Of a stretch of 64,000 bases of DNA, positions 40,732 through 55,099 are shown in pieces; the first letter of the stretch is position 1; each line of letters opens with the position of its first letter. Under the pieces are notes generated by a model. That model saw only the letters and a list, made by a program, of their open reading frames with translations. It searched no databases and had not been told where the DNA came from. The position numbers were made by a program, and so were the translations under genes. The stretch comes from Amblyornis subalaris (Eukaryota; Chordata; Aves; Passeriformes; Ptilonorhynchidae), in contig JACAXG010000013.1 of assembly GCA_018881555.1 (NCBI GenBank), positions 10,206,191-10,270,190 on the forward strand, read 5' to 3'.

Positions 40732-43700
40732 TTTCAGATGAATCTGGTTCTGAGCATCCTATCAGGAACACAAACTCCTGAACACAGAATTCCAGGTCCG
40801 GATACCACAAGGTTCAGCTTTACAGAGTGTTTTTTCAGCTTTCTAGTGGCAATGAGCTAGCCTCGTCAAAGAATAAGATCAGGTATCAAGTCCTTAATTT
40901 TTATCAAGGGAAGAAAACTGGCATTATTCCCTGCTTATTGAAAGCCCATCCATATTATCATCAGAATGGAGTTCTGCATTGAGAAGATAAAAAATAACAC
41001 TATGAAGAAGCTTTACAATCCATACCAGTTTTATGTCTTGACATACAAATAACAGGTATTGACAGTTAATACTCTCATGTTACATGTGAAGAGTCTTGAA
41101 CTTGGGAGAAATAAAGCAGGCACATGAAAAAACATGGCAAGAAAAATCAAGGCAAGAAAAAAGAATTTGGCTGGTGTGCAGATGTGAACATGCAAGGAAA
41201 AGGAATAGAAAGAAAGTTTCACATTTTCTATCAGTTCCCGTGCTTTGTTCTGCCTACTGACTTTATTGACTGGATTTCACAAGACAGGATGTGAATGTCA
41301 GCAGGTCTCCTGGTTCTGATAGAAAGAATAAAGAGATCCCTTTTTAAATTTTTCTCTTGTTATAAAAGAATGAATATAGATTACAAAGAATTTATTATAT
41401 GAACTCATGTATTTACTTTTTTTTTAAATTTTATTAAGTGTTAGTAAAGTGTAGACACAGGATGATTTTGCCGGAAAAAATAAGGATTAGCTTAATGTTG
41501 GTTCTTGTCTTGTTTAATGCTAGGAGGCATGACTTGAAATCCTGGAGACACCGAAAATTAGGATATTTTGAGTGCATGTATTTTTATAGCTCTCTTAATA
41601 ATGTTACTAAAAAAGCCCAATCACAAAACCTGCAAAGCTGCTCCTAAAGACATACTCATTTTCCTGGGAAGGTTGGTTATCTGTCTACTCATGCCTTGCG
41701 CTAATCTTCTGAAGATTCTTGAAAGGGGCTTTGAAGTGGGAGCAAGAAAAATGCCAATATCCCGAGCAAATCAATATATTAATTCCTCTGAATTCCACCT
41801 CAAGACTTTGGAAATGTGCATTAAAGGCCAAGAGACAGGAATGGCATTTATAACTGCATTCATTAAGAGCCAGTGCACACCCATTTTCTGCCTAATGAGC
41901 ATCCAAGATAAATCAAACTTACTGAGCTCCCCGAGCTTTGATTTAGAGAGATCCTTAATAACCTAGGGCACAAGATATAAATGCAACTATAGTTACACAA
42001 TCAAAACCAGGCCAAGAATAAAGTCTTGATCCTTTGTAATGGCTAAAAATTAATTGTCACATGCCATGCCACTGAATTTCAGAAACCTTGATTTACTTGC
42101 TGATTTTTGAGTAGTTTCTATTCTAAGTGAACAACTNCGAATTCTGAATTGATGAAAGTGTCGCAATAGAAATAAATATTTAGAATACTAAATTGCTTCT
42201 GTAATTCATCCCTGGCATACAGTCACTACATCTCTAGCCCTCTATAAGAAGTTATTTAACTAAACATATTAATAGCTGAAGAATGGTGCTGAGAGATTAA
42301 GACTAGGAATTGAGCATATAATGCATGTATTAAAATTACATAATGTTAATGCTCTTTTAAAGAGCAGTTTCTGTAGAGGAATTTAACAAACATTATGGCT
42401 TAGAAAAATGATGGATGCAAAGTTCAAGACCAGACCCATTTATAGTGCTGCAAAATTTTTCCAATACAAATTTGATGGTGTTTCATAGCTTTGACTTTCA
42501 ATTCTCCACGTTTTGTTGCAGCAAGATCCATAAGGTGTTTTCCTGGTTAGATTTATTCTCAGCTTAATTCAGAAGCACATGTGTTATCCCAAATTTTTGA
42601 AGGAGCAATAGCTGCATTAGGACTGTTTCACATATTGCTTCTCCTCCTGTGGTGCTACACCTCTGCTAATTCTTTTCTGTGCAAGCCTTGTCTTTCTTTC
42701 CCTTGGTATACTTCTTATTACGAAATTTCTTTCCCTTAGCAAGTTTATTGTGATTGTGCATTTGAAACATAGATGTCAATGAGTGGACACTCAGCTGTCA
42801 CTTGTTTTTGCCACTGTTATGACAAGCTCAGGGGTACAGAGTCCTGCTCTCTTGCTGAAGCACAAATGCCTCAGCACAGGCCATGCTGGGACCAAGGCTG
42901 CCTGATGGTGAGGCAAGAAAAACTAAAATAAAACATCCTGTCAGAGCTGATAGGGCATAAAACATCCCCGTTGTATGGGACTGTTCTATGCTACAACAAA
43001 GAGTCTGGAAGAATCTTTATCTCAAGGAGTAGAGAATACATGTAGATACCATACTTGAATGTCAGAGATACAAAGGGCGACAATTCNTGCTTCAGGATCT
43101 TTTAAAGATTAGAGGTTTTATTGGTTTCATATTTCTTCTTCCACAGCAGTAAACCTGTGTTAAGAGAGGTTGAAGGGGGTTTGCCTACTGTGGATTCCTA
43201 TGCATTTCCTGTCCTCATCACATCACTGGAAAAACTCTCTTATGTGGTTATAACAATGGAAGAATCCAGCATACTTTCCAGCAAATTTAAAGAGCTTCAA
43301 CAAAAATTTGTTCTGTCGTGATTTTTTCCTTTTTTTTTTTTTGCTAAATTTTAATGCAGATTAAGTACAGTTACCTGAAATACCTGTTGAGTTCTGAATC
43401 CTTGCTATTGTTCAATAGCTTCACTACCTACTGTACAGCACAGCTTCCAAATTACAGCATAAAAAAGCCTTCCAACTTTTTCCTACTGTATGAGTGACAT
43501 AAGAACATCTGATGCTGATATTTAACACTTACCATGATANCATCATTGCCATCAAACAAGAAAGCTTTATAGTAAAAAAGTATTTCCTTATTACTTGTTA
43601 TCAGGACAGCTCTGTCTGCATCTTTACATTTTTATGTTGAATTCTTTAACAGATAATTCTGTGAGGATTGGACATTTCATAAACATATTTCACATTTCTC

Positions 43701-46700
43701 CACTGAAACTTCAGACACCTCTCACTTGAATTTCANCTGCAATGGTTGCTATGTAATAGGTGAACAGACACAATTTTGATAAGGACTTCCTTGTTACACT
43801 GGCTGACTCTTGCCCTCTGAGAGCTTTAGCTTTCCAATTTCTTCCTCCTGTAAAAAACTAATGAGGTCCCTTCTGTGCTGCTCCATATTGTCAGTCATTC
43901 TTCATTGCAGTGGTCCTTTAAATAGCTTTTCTGTCAAAGAAGTTGCTCTAAAGGTGTTAACTTGGCAGACTGAAAAAAAAATGCATTCATTCACCCTAAT
44001 TACAAAAAAGGTCTCTCTTTATAACTCAGTAAAAATCTATTTGGGTAAATGATACTCTAAGTTGTAATGTGTTTAGCACACATTTTTCCCAAACAGAATT
44101 TTTTTTTTCATTGTTGAGAGCAGTATTGTTCACCACATAACAGTAATTATATTTAGTTTACATCATTTTTCTAATTTGGTATAATATTTTGAATAACTCA
44201 AAACTTACAAAAGAAATGAAAAAGGCCAGCCAGTGTGAAACCATATAACCTGTGTTTCTTCACTAAAGACCCCTCAAAACTAAGCTTCTAATCTTGTGCT
44301 TTTGGCATCTGCTATTTCACAGACTTTATACTAGTAAATAATGTTTTCTCTAAGTGTACACATGTACAGAAGGTACAGCTAGAGAAAATTTAAATATAAA
44401 ACCATTCCTTCCATATTACACATGGAAATGCCCACATGAGCTTTGTGTCAACCCAAGCCTGTTTTTCACTAAATGTTTGCTTTGATTAGGTTTCAAATGT
44501 ATGAAGAAGAGTTGGTGAGGGATCCCCTATTTGTAACATATTGCTCTATAAAATCTGATTAAGGTCAACAAACATTTTTNTGAAATGTTCTACTTCTAAA
44601 TAGGCACTAGCAGATTGTTTTTGAGAATAAGTCTGATGCTGACAATACCTTGTACATTAATTTGCTGAGGAGTAAACCATGTTGTACTCTTTCTCAGTTT
44701 GAACTGCTTAAATAAGCTCACAGTTGTTATTGAAAAAGATAGTGCTTCCTATATAAACATTAGAGTAGACATGAATGGCTTTCTTTTTTTTTTTCTTGCA
44801 GTAGCTGAGTTTTTAGTGATTATGCAGGCAGCAAGAGAAATCATCTCATCATTGATATAAAGTTCTGTCAATGGATTGGAGGGGAGATGGCTCTCAAAGC
44901 AAAATCCTACACAGAACATCTGAGAAACCTTTTTAAAATGCTGAGCTTCTATTTAAAAAGGCACAGGAATTTACAGTAAGCAGTCTTGATAAATTCAGTG
45001 TCACTGCTAACAGGTTTAAGAATGGGTATTTACATAGCATTTGTTGACCAGTGCTAAAGAGATATTTATCTTCAGGTGCTGAAGCTGTTGGGGAGTTTAT
45101 TTTATTAAAAAAAAACCCAGAGTATTTTCTTTATATTCCGCATGAGACAAATGAAAGATACAGAAATTCAAACTTCCCCACCCTCATAACCCTCACTAGA
45201 ACTTGGGGGAACAGCTCACAGGGGGAGGGCATTCTAAACCATACAAATAAATCATTCATTAGGTGCATAAATGTTGATAGAGGAAAAGCAAGGTAGTTGG
45301 TTAGTTTTCAAAATAGTTTTGTATTTTATTCCTGATAATGCTCTATACTGTTCAAGTTGTACTTAAAGCTCTTTATTCTGCTGTTGAATATAAGCCCAGC
45401 TCCTCAATACCCACTGACACAATGATAACGACTGGAGACATCCATTCTGGCTCTTTCCAGTCATCCCACAAGACCCCACATGATGCTCTCCATAATCTCA
45501 CTTCTACAGGGGGCCCTGGGTCCTACTGTGGCAGANTAAACCTGCAGGTCTGTCTCACCAGGGAAATGGGAGTGAGGTGCAGGATGGACTGCATCACTGA
45601 ACTCCTTGACTCCCTGGAGAGGATGAGCCAATGGCTCTGAGTATTTCACTTTGCTGCTTTATATAATTTGCAAAGAAGTCTGAGTTTGTAAAAGGTACTT
45701 TTTGATATTTTAAAAAATCAAAGCCCAAGAANTTAAACAAGTCTTGCCCAAACTACTCAACTGTACTTGCTCAATAAATCTGCATGATTGATCTCATTTT
45801 TCCTAATAATACACATAAAAATGCCAGNAGACAGCAGGGAAGGAAAAATGGAACTGATACTAGGATCCTATTGAAAATCCTATGCAGTCAATGCACTTAA
45901 GACAATAAGCAAATCTGATGATGCAGACAACTCTGGCTATTCTACACAGCCAAGGCCTATTCTTGNAAAGGTGAGAAGGAGAAAAAAAAAAANAACAACA
46001 AACAAAAGAAAATAAAAGAACAAAGGCAGAGGTCCAAAGGATGTTGGAAACAAGGAGGCAACATTCTAAATCAGGGAAACTCATGGCTAGCATAACCATA
46101 AATGCAGATCTGCCCCCTAAAAGAATTTTGAGTGTTGGGGACATGGATATTGGCATGTCTAAAATCAGTAATATCAGTCTCGAACACATAGCAAAAGGCA
46201 AAGTGAATGAATGCAAAATAAAATTTATGATAAATGTCTAAACACCACAGGCTGGCTTTGCATTAACATGCACTATAAACAAGTAGATGGAGGTACCCAG
46301 AGCAAAGCAGCTGATGCTGTGGATCATCACCCAACCTTTATGCATTTTGAGAGGGTCACTTCTAGTCTGGCCCTGTAGGCTNGACATCCATTAGCTGCTG
46401 GACCATATCAGATACACACCTGGAGACCATCATCTGATTAGGCTTAATTTGTAGTGATTTGGATTTTCATGTTCTGAGACTCCTCCCTAATGTGAGCCCA
46501 TCTGCAGNGAATAGGAACAGCCACATTGGCTTCGAGAGGCCACATGATGCAAATAAAACACCAACAAACCCCTCATTTACATAAGGGGTTGATAAAAAGG
46601 CTCTCTTTGAAGCATATTCTGATCTTGATTATTTTTCATCATTTAGATTGTAAGAATCTCTAAAATGCNTATTTCTGCTATGCTACCTAGAAAATAAAAA

Positions 46701-49700
46701 CCTTTGAGATGAAATGGAAAAATCTGAGCTACAATCTGTTACCTACTCCCTGCATGTTTCTACAACAATGTATTAATGAAAAAGAAGTTTTAGCTTTAGA
46801 CAGTAGAAATGATTATGCTTGATGAACACATATTTCGAAACTAGGAGACAATGCCTGAGTTGCTTGGGTGACTGATACTTTTTTCTACATTATTCAATTT
46901 CAAGAACAATGAAAAGATGAAACTAGAAAAAGTTCACAGAAAAACCATGGAGGCAAAAGTGTGAATAGTGCATATTCTGTTCTTTGAAGAGAAAATTGGT
47001 AGAAAAACATATATTATAGACAGATTTATTTCCTTAAGCACCTCTTGGCTGATTCTCCTAAATTACAACAAAATTTGACATTTTGGCAGAACTTGCATTT
47101 TACAGCAGCAATTTTGTGATAGTGAACTTTTTGCCTTCAGAAGACTTCCTTTACTTCTCTGTTCTGTTTCTTTCTGGGGAGAGGGGTAGCCCAAGGCTGA
47201 GCCCTTTCTAATTGCTCTCTGCCGAGGACCAAGAATTAGCAGGTTGCAGGAACTACAGTTCTGTTAACTGAACAGTTTTATTTGCAGGCACGTGCTGGTT
47301 TGCTGTCTCACTAGATAAGTTCGTATCACTGNCTTCAGAAAAGGGCCTCCAGGCTCCTTCTTTAGCATCTAAGGCAAAGCATACTTTGACATATTTTAGT
47401 TACTAGAGCAAACCACTATGCATATCAAAGAAAACACCAGTTTTGCAGTCATGAGGCCACTGGCATCCCAAACTGATCAGAGAAATTCACTACACCACTT
47501 CAGAGTAGCTAAAGACTTTGTCACAGAATACTGGTAAGGCAAATGTCACATGCAAATTGCTGTATGATACANACTTAGGTGATTTCAATATTTAGGTCTC
47601 TCAAATCCTTGTTTGAATTACATATGTTAGTGAGTAACTCTGCTCTTAGCTTGCAAGGAGGAATGTATTTCCACTCTTGACAAGAGATCTCAGATACCAA
47701 TATGGTTGGGGGTTTTGTCTTGAAAAAACAGAGGATATTGTCACGGCATCACACATGGCTTGGTATCCAAATATTGCTGTACTGCATGTTTTTCCTCAAA
47801 CTCTCAACTGATGAGATACAAATTTAAAAAATGTAAAAAGCACAGCTCACCAGAGCTGCTACAAAACANCAGCAATATTCTATAGGTCTGACTTTACAGC
47901 GGTTTATTACATTTATGCAACTAAGTCTTAGCTATGTGTTTATTAGCATTGTGAGGGTACATCTCACTTTTTGTTGATTGCAAATGGTGTCTACATGACA
48001 CTTGTAGGGATCTAATTAGTCACAGCTGAAGATGGGTGAGATGAACCCTGTCTTTAACGACCTGCAGAGCAGAGTTTTATTCTGCAAATGAACAGCTGAC
48101 TCCTTTACATGCTGTCTTACCACAAAATGAGAAAGTCACGATAACTTTTTTTGTCAGTCCACGAAACATTGCCAATAATAACATTTTGTTGTTCAAAGCC
48201 TGTGCAGTCTCATTCTCTTTGCTAAGGGCAGACAGCGGCAATCGAGAGGATGGTTCCACAGCCAAGCCAGCAAGTTACTCTCAAAAATACAGACTTTTCC
48301 CCACAGCAGAATTAACCCGAGTGAAAAAGTAGCTTCCCTCCCAGTCACACCAGTAACTCTTAGCCCGAACATGCCTCAAATTTCAATTGCTTTGCTCTTG
48401 ATAGACAGCAGTAAAAAAAGAGAACAGGCCCAATATCCCTTTTTGTGGAACCACTACTGACCTAAGAGGCACTGTTTCTATGTAGACACATTTCCTAATT
48501 CTTGTTAAGTAACAGTTTAAGCTCTAAAACAAAAACCAAATTAATATGGCCCATGGAATCTCACAGGACGTAAAACTGCACACCAACATCCACGCTGCAA
48601 AGACTGAGTAGACATTAGAGTTTTTATGAAAGCAGCAAGTAAAGATTATGGATGCTGAATATGGCTCCCTATGAACTTAGCTTTTCACCTATTACCTGAG
48701 CAAGCCTCACTGCTGGTATCNGTTCCTAGTTAGTTTGAACAAGGCAGTGAGCAGGGACCAGATCAGCTGTAACAACCCAGCTNAACTCAGCTCAGCTGGG
48801 CCAGTTACATGTACTGGGCAGCTAATCCTTACACCTACAACACTGTGGATATTATTCAACAGTAAAAACTATTGGTTGCATTCAAAAATATCACTTGGAT
48901 CATCTTGGATTATCAGAGACCTTCAGAAATTGTATTGCCAGAGCTCTCCCTCAGAATAAAGGGCAGAATTAGATTACAAAACAGTTTCAGTTCTGACTAG
49001 TATTTACATTCATTAATAATGTCCAAAAAATATCGACTTTTAATTGTTTGGGGTTTTGCCTCTACAGCCCAGTGATTATTTTGTCTGCTTCTAGATAGAA
49101 ACAATAATTTCCTAACATAATATAAGCACCCATGCAAGCTATTGTAAATGCAGACTTCATGTTGCAAAGCTTGCCATATAAATAACACAATTGTGAGGTA
49201 TTTTTCTATGAATTAAATAGAAGGAATAGAAAATGTAGCTGCATCAGTGTGGTTCAATGAGCAAGAAAAAAAAATCTAAAAGTTCATCAAGCGGCTCTCT
49301 AGCCAACATCAAAATTTCAGTTCTGCCTGACTAACACCGGGGGTTCTGCAAGGAATTTCAAAACATATAAATCATGATTTAATCTGTAACAGTAAAAAAC
49401 AAGCAACATAAACCAGAGAATAAATCAGGAGAAACCCACCTCAGAAAGCAAATGCATAGAAACAAGGAGCCCCAAGCAGAAGGAGAGCTTGTACCTCTCC
49501 TGCCCTGCTCTTCTATTGCCTGTAAATGTCTGCCACCAACACCTGGAGCTTCTCAGCACAGCTGTTCTGGGAAAANGACACAGGTTTTGCCCACGTAATT
49601 TCAGTAGGTATAAAGCTAAACATAAGTAATTTTAAAATAGAAGGAAAATGCAGAAGAGTTGTGTTATCTTTTGGATAAGGACTATAAAAGACATGAGTGG

Positions 49701-50254
49701 AAAAGCTAAGCTAAAAGTCACATAAATACATCCCTTTGTTGATGATTGCCCCAGTGTATTCCCCATCTCCATTTGCTATCCCTGACTACACTCGGATTTT
49801 TGGCACTAAGCAGGTCACGCAAAAATTAAATTTGAAAATGTGAATATTATCTAAATGTTTACGTGGCTGTTTCTACAGCAGACTTCGACCTCTAGAACAG
49901 GGCAGGAGAGCTTTGACAGNGCACTGCAGTTGAGCAAGCTCAGCTCCATGCAGTGATATCAGCAGTCAGGAAGCATATGGTGCTCCCAACTGGAAGATAA
50001 AATCATCTGANGAGTCTCCTTGTCACCATCTCTAGGAAGTGAGGAAGGCACTGGAGTAGGAGGAATGGGTGAATCAAACTCTCTGCTTTTAACCGAGGGT
50101 GGGAACCAGCACCTGACAAAGCAATGCGTGCNTTACCTTTGCTTTACAAACCTTCCTGTGCCTCCAAAACCGTGTTTGCAGGAAAGCTCCAGCTTTGCAC
50201 TGCACTCACTGAAATCTACAGGAATTTGGGCTAATTGAGCTTCACAGGTTGCAC

Positions 50255-50345
50255 TCTTCTCATTCCAGATAAAGGCACCAAGACAGGGAGAGAAATTNAA
50301 TGTGTCTAAGGTCACCTAAGGAGTCAGCAGGGTATTTGGCTTCCG
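50255..50345 (-). repeat. MIR-like SINE relic
   Basis: On + it reads as a reversed MIR core: cattccagataaaggcacc, aagacagggagagaaatt, tgtctaaggtcacctaagg and agtcagcagggtatttgg. This follows the familiar order cattttacagatg...gaggcacagagaggttaagtg...cccaaggtcacacag...agtcagtggcagagc. Numerous mismatches and one n show great age. Exact ends need alignment. Confidence 0.6.
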
Positions 50346-52079
50346 AAGCAGCAAAGCAGTAAAATTCAGCCTAGTGGGACACATTTAAGTTTAAGAATAT
50401 TTATGACCAGTGGCATTAAGTGGATTCTGAAATGTTTGGCTGAAAAGGGATGGATTTAAACATGCTTTAAGCATCTCTCTGAAGAGAGGTTCAGATATTC
50501 TAACTCTACATCTTTTAGTTCAATAAAGGGCAAGTATTTATAGCAGGATAGTGGTGAACTGAAGTTTTCTGTAATGATTTTTTGTTATTTTTTTTAAAGT
50601 ATATTTTATTGTTTCTTATCTCTCTAAATATTTATTTTTCTTTGCTTACATTCTTCTCCTAGTCACTTGTTTTCTTTAACTACAAATAATCAGTATCAAG
50701 GGCTTGTTAATGCACCAAACATCCTATGGTTCGATAATTTTTTTTAAAGGAAAAAGTATCAACCTTCATGAACTTTAAGTACTCTAGAACTTCTCCTTAC
50801 ATAGATTTTTATCCTATGCAATTTTAGGAAAAATCGTCATCACAGGTCAATACTGTTGCTTAAGAAAATATGAAACTACAGGTGACTTCATTGGTCCACA
50901 GGAACACGAAATGTCATTAAGTATATCAAACTAGAAGTCATCATTCTGAGATCTGAGTCCTAAACAAATCTTTTCTTCCATCTGCAGAGCAGGAAGGACA
51001 GCGAGCCACAAAATTATTTTCTTATAACAGATTGACACACCACGATGCCAGGAGTACACTCCTCCACTTTTGCTGGGAGAGCTGCCTTGTTGTTTGAGGA
51101 CAGCTGAACTTGCACTAGGAAAGCTCCAGGAGGCTGAAGATCTGTGGCCAAGACTTCACCTCAGCAGCAGCAGAGAGACAGGACATAACCACGCGTGGTA
51201 CTCGTATTCCACTGCAGATAAATCCAATTGTTGGAGGAAAAGCCTCCTGAGAAAGATCTCCTCAATGATCACCACTGCATTCACAAGTCTTGTGTAATCC
51301 CCCAAAAGCTCCCATGTGTGACCTTTGNTCTTTTTGTGGTTTTCATAAATTCCCCAATTTTTATTTTTTTTTTTTGAAAAGAGATTAATATCCCATGCTT
51401 CCTTTCTGACATTAAACAAGAAATCCTATTATTATTTAGGAGAGAATCCGTCATTTTTAGCTTTACAGAACAAATTTCATGGTGATGTTTGGCAACAGCA
51501 TGGCAAGGCATAATAAATTGTTGCCTCTGTGGATTAGAAAATCTGAAAAACTTGTCAGTAACTGGGTTTTCTCTTTGAAATATTGTACTTAAAGACTTTA
51601 TAACTCAAGAGACAATCATCGTCTCTAAGTTTCTGGGCATCAGCTATTTTACATCTTTATTCCATTTTTAATGGATAATGGGTTCAAAGAAGTGCCACTT
51701 CCAATTTTCAACACAGATCTAGAAAGAACATTCACATGTCTTTAATGGACANTGTAAGTCAGATTGACTCTTTGAAAATAGTGCAACTTGTTTTCATGGA
51801 GATTCTCAGTTGTATTTCCCTGAAAGTTTCTACTCTTTTTTCTCTTTCTACTAATTTCTAATTTTTCTAAAAATTTCTAATTTTTTTGAAGAGGAAAGAG
51901 ATGATGAATAAAACCTTACTTTAAAACGAAAGAGGCNTAAAGAGAGTGAAATTTTTTCATCACTTGCCTTTTACCAAAAAAACCCCAAAACAAAACAAAA
52001 CTCCANCACTAGCTAAGAAGTATATGTCCTCTTTTCTTTACTGTGGCTGTTAAAGCAGGGGAAAAAAAAGTTAAGCCAT
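50346..52079. other. AT-rich intergenic, no gene seen
   Basis: No gene or transposon recognised. A 14-base unit AATTTCTAATTTTT is repeated at 51853-51866 and 51872-51885 with a 19-base period. Confidence 0.5.
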
Positions 52080-52440
52080 TGAACTTCGTTATGTCTACTA
52101 AAGGGTTAACAACCATGCTTTGATACATTTCCGAAACACATTAAATTAGAAATCAAATTGGAGTCGTATATTTTACAAAATATTTCCATTTAATCACACG
52201 AGCAGGACTTGTAAATAACAGAGTTCAAAGCTTTGGAGCAGATGGTCTTTCTGTTTTAATTCTTCATCTGATCTGCTGTATGCCAGTAAATCTCTGAGTT
52301 TCATTTGCTTTATTCAAATCCCCTGGCTATTCAGGACACATTGTGTCAAAGCATTCTGCTGTGGAATATCAGTTGTTTTATATACGCTAAAATAAAACAT
52401 ATGCGTATTTTGCATACACAAAGAACAACATGATAAAAAC
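52080..52440. promoter_or_regulatory. candidate conserved noncoding element
   Basis: A stretch of unique sequence containing AAAGGGTTAACAACCATG near 52100, a CTTTGGAG/TTCAAAG pair near 52225-52240 and ATATGCGTATTTTGCATAC near 52400. Composition and lack of repeats resemble noncoding regulatory DNA, and it lies about 4 kb before the promoter region of GABRA1. Speculative without alignment. Confidence 0.18.
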
Positions 52441-52487
52441 CACAAGACTGAAAAAATATATTCTTTCCTTGTGACCTATTTAAATAC

Positions 52488-52507
52488 TATATATATATAT
52501 ATATATA
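52488..52507 (+). repeat. AT microsatellite
   Basis: Ten TA units in a row. Likely polymorphic. Confidence 0.95.
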
Positions 52508-55099
52508 CATCTTTATCTATACAGAGAGAGGATGCAGGCACCAAAGGAAGAGGCCAGACTTCAAAAAGTGCTGACTAGAAATGTAAAAGNAAAAATAGTT
52601 CTAACTACTTTAAAAATCTTTCTCTATGTCAATTTTAATCCATGATTTAATAAATATATTTTACCAAATTAGGATTCTATTGGTTTAACTTCACTGCTAC
52701 TAATCACTTGCACTAACATCAGGGTTCAAAGCATTGCACAGAGGAGCTGTGCCAAGTTTGCTTTGGCTGACGGTTTAGATTTAATAATATTGTTTTTAAA
52801 GGAGATAGTTCTACATTTCCGTGTAACATGANTGACATAACCTCTCTTCGAAAACTTTATCGAGTCATAAAGCTGGCTTGAAAAAAAAAAGTCAACCATG
52901 ACTGCTTGACNTCTTTCTTTTTGAAATGTGACTGTAAAAGTGTACAGAGATGCACATCACCCAATACTGAGGTGTATACCTGGAGACGTGTGTTCAAAGG
53001 CATCTTTCCCTTCTCGTTTGAACAATTTGTTCAAGAATGAAATCATATGACCCTAAGACTTACTGGTACTATACACATTCCTATATATAGCTTGAGATTT
53101 TCAAAGATATCCTCTTGAGTTAGGTGCCTGAAATCCACAGATGGACTTATTTGATAAATGCATTATCCTTAGTCGTGTTTGGATTAAGTCAGTGGAATTC
53201 GGATGGGAAAGGGAAAAAGTAAGAATTGCAAGACACTTTGCATTTGTTCTTCAAAAGAGCGTTTTTGCCNGTAAAAACAAATTGTATTTTATTTTTTTAA
53301 GCAGTTGTTTGGATAACACAATCTATCATAAAACAGCCTATTTGTTTGATTACATCCAACTATTTTTAGCGTTTACTATGGAATGACATGATAACTGCAA
53401 TAACAGCTTTTGAAAGGAAAAGAGAAAATCTGGGTTACATGTGAGCACTGATGGACAGGAATCTCAGCCATGGAGGAAAAATAGTTTTGTCCTACTTTCT
53501 GAGCAGATGAGAATTAGAGAGAGAATGAGCAACTTCCAATTTTAGGTCAATATTTTCACCCAGTGAGAACTCAGAAAAACACATAATCCTTTGGCACACA
53601 GCAATTGTGTCCATGGAGGCAAAGACCAGCCTGTGTAACCCTCGACACTTTACTAAACTAAAAACAGTCACCATTGTTTATATACTTATTAAAATAAATC
53701 AAGAAAACGATAGGATGCAAGGCTATGTCTCACGGGCTCTGAAACTACTTCAGGCTTCCACTTGCTCAGATTTTAGTGCACAGAGGTACATGAACCTCTG
53801 GCCATTCAATCACCCACTCTTCAGCCCTTCTGTCTGTCCAGCTACCTATCACAGACACATACAAACTGCAAATGTACTTACAACCTCTTTGTTCATAAGA
53901 AATGAAGGAGAAAACGAAATATCAAAGCTATGTTGAACATTTNTTTATTTTTGCAAACATATATTATTCATCTATAAAAAATAGTTAAAGGTCATTGTAA
54001 TAATAAAATTAATGCCTTACTGACATGGAAAGGAATCTCAACAGTTTTACAGCCACACAATGTCCACATACTTTAATAAAAATCCATTGTGTTGTATTTG
54101 TAAACTCAGGTGAGGACCTCGGTTTACTTGTTGCTTGAGCAAAATTCTCTCATGCTTCAGTGGAAGAACAAAAGCATAAGGAATTATGTTAGCTAGAACA
54201 AATGAAGGTGAAAGCATTGCAGATTTGAAAAAATCCCTCTAGCCACTAAGACTGTGTCTATGCAATAATGATTTGAAAAGTCACTACTTATAATTTCCTT
54301 GGAAAGTGGGTAGGTTTTTCTGTTCCCTNCTTTTCTGTGCACTGCTAACTGCCTTGAATCAGAATGAGATGAGCTACATTGCAAATGCCAGGAAACTAAG
54401 CAAAAAGTCCATTGCAAGCCTTTAAAATAACCTGTGGCTCTTCAGTGCTGATCATAGTGACTGGGTAAACTTGGTGCACTGGGGGACCTTGATAAACAAA
54501 ATTTCTATTTTCCTTGTGCTTGGGGAAATCATTGCAGTGTTTAGTCTGTTATGTCAGGCACTTATCCAAAATGACTGCCACCTTGGAAGTTATTGCCAGC
54601 CTTAGCTATGAATGTCATTGGTTTCTTGGGTCAAATCAAAACCTTCTTGTGCTGTTACAGAGACAAACAGATCATGCATTTCATGAGGATGCTCAGAATC
54701 TGCAACATTTGATTTTAAAATCTAGATAAAGCTAGCGAGAGATAGCTTAACTGTAATATAAGATATCAATTCAGGTTATCTCTGACAAGATATATGGATT
54801 TTGATCTCCCTTGGAGCAGCATCATAGGAGGGAACAGAAATTGAATCAGTGATGGCATTGAGAGGAGAAGAGGGAAAGTAGGCAGTATTTGAAATCCAGT
54901 AGGTGCATATGATACAAGGATTTTTTTTTTTTTTCACCCCACAGACGCTTGTAGTGCTTTATAAGGATGAGATACCGTTGACGAAGGACTTCATTTTATC
55001 TTCACACTAAGCAGAGCAAGGACAGCTGACCATGCTGTGCTCGTGGCAGCAGCGTCTGACATCTCTGCAGAAGGCTTGGAGCTGGTAAAGGTGCCTCGA
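52508..55099. other. intergenic upstream of the CpG island, no gene seen
   Basis: AT-rich sequence with no recognised exon or transposon; composition shifts to GC-rich from about 55020. A phrase at 54940-55090 with a T-run followed by caccccacag (ending about 54945) and later gagctGGTAAAG (near 55085) could bound an upstream noncoding exon, but this is weak. Confidence 0.4.

Larger units (their letters stand above)
37361..50254. other. gene desert, no gene seen
   Basis: About 12.9 kb of mostly AT-rich sequence with no exon, RNA gene or transposon recognised. Open frames of up to 132 codons (41568-41966 on +) match no family. A CA microsatellite and one candidate noncoding element are listed separately. 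The moderately GC-richer stretch 45400-45640 was examined for repeat identity and none was found. Confidence 0.45.

Noticed and set aside
16327..47557. Perfect octamers ATGCAAAT/ATTTGCAT at about 16328, 25310, 29884, 38545 and 47550
   Set aside because: About four are expected by chance in 64 kb at this AT content, so the octamers alone are not evidence of enhancers.
1..55000. Exons of the expected neighbour GABRA6
   Set aside because: I looked for the conserved end of alpha-6 and for Cys-loop or membrane-helix exons and found none. The gene is presumably left of the window.
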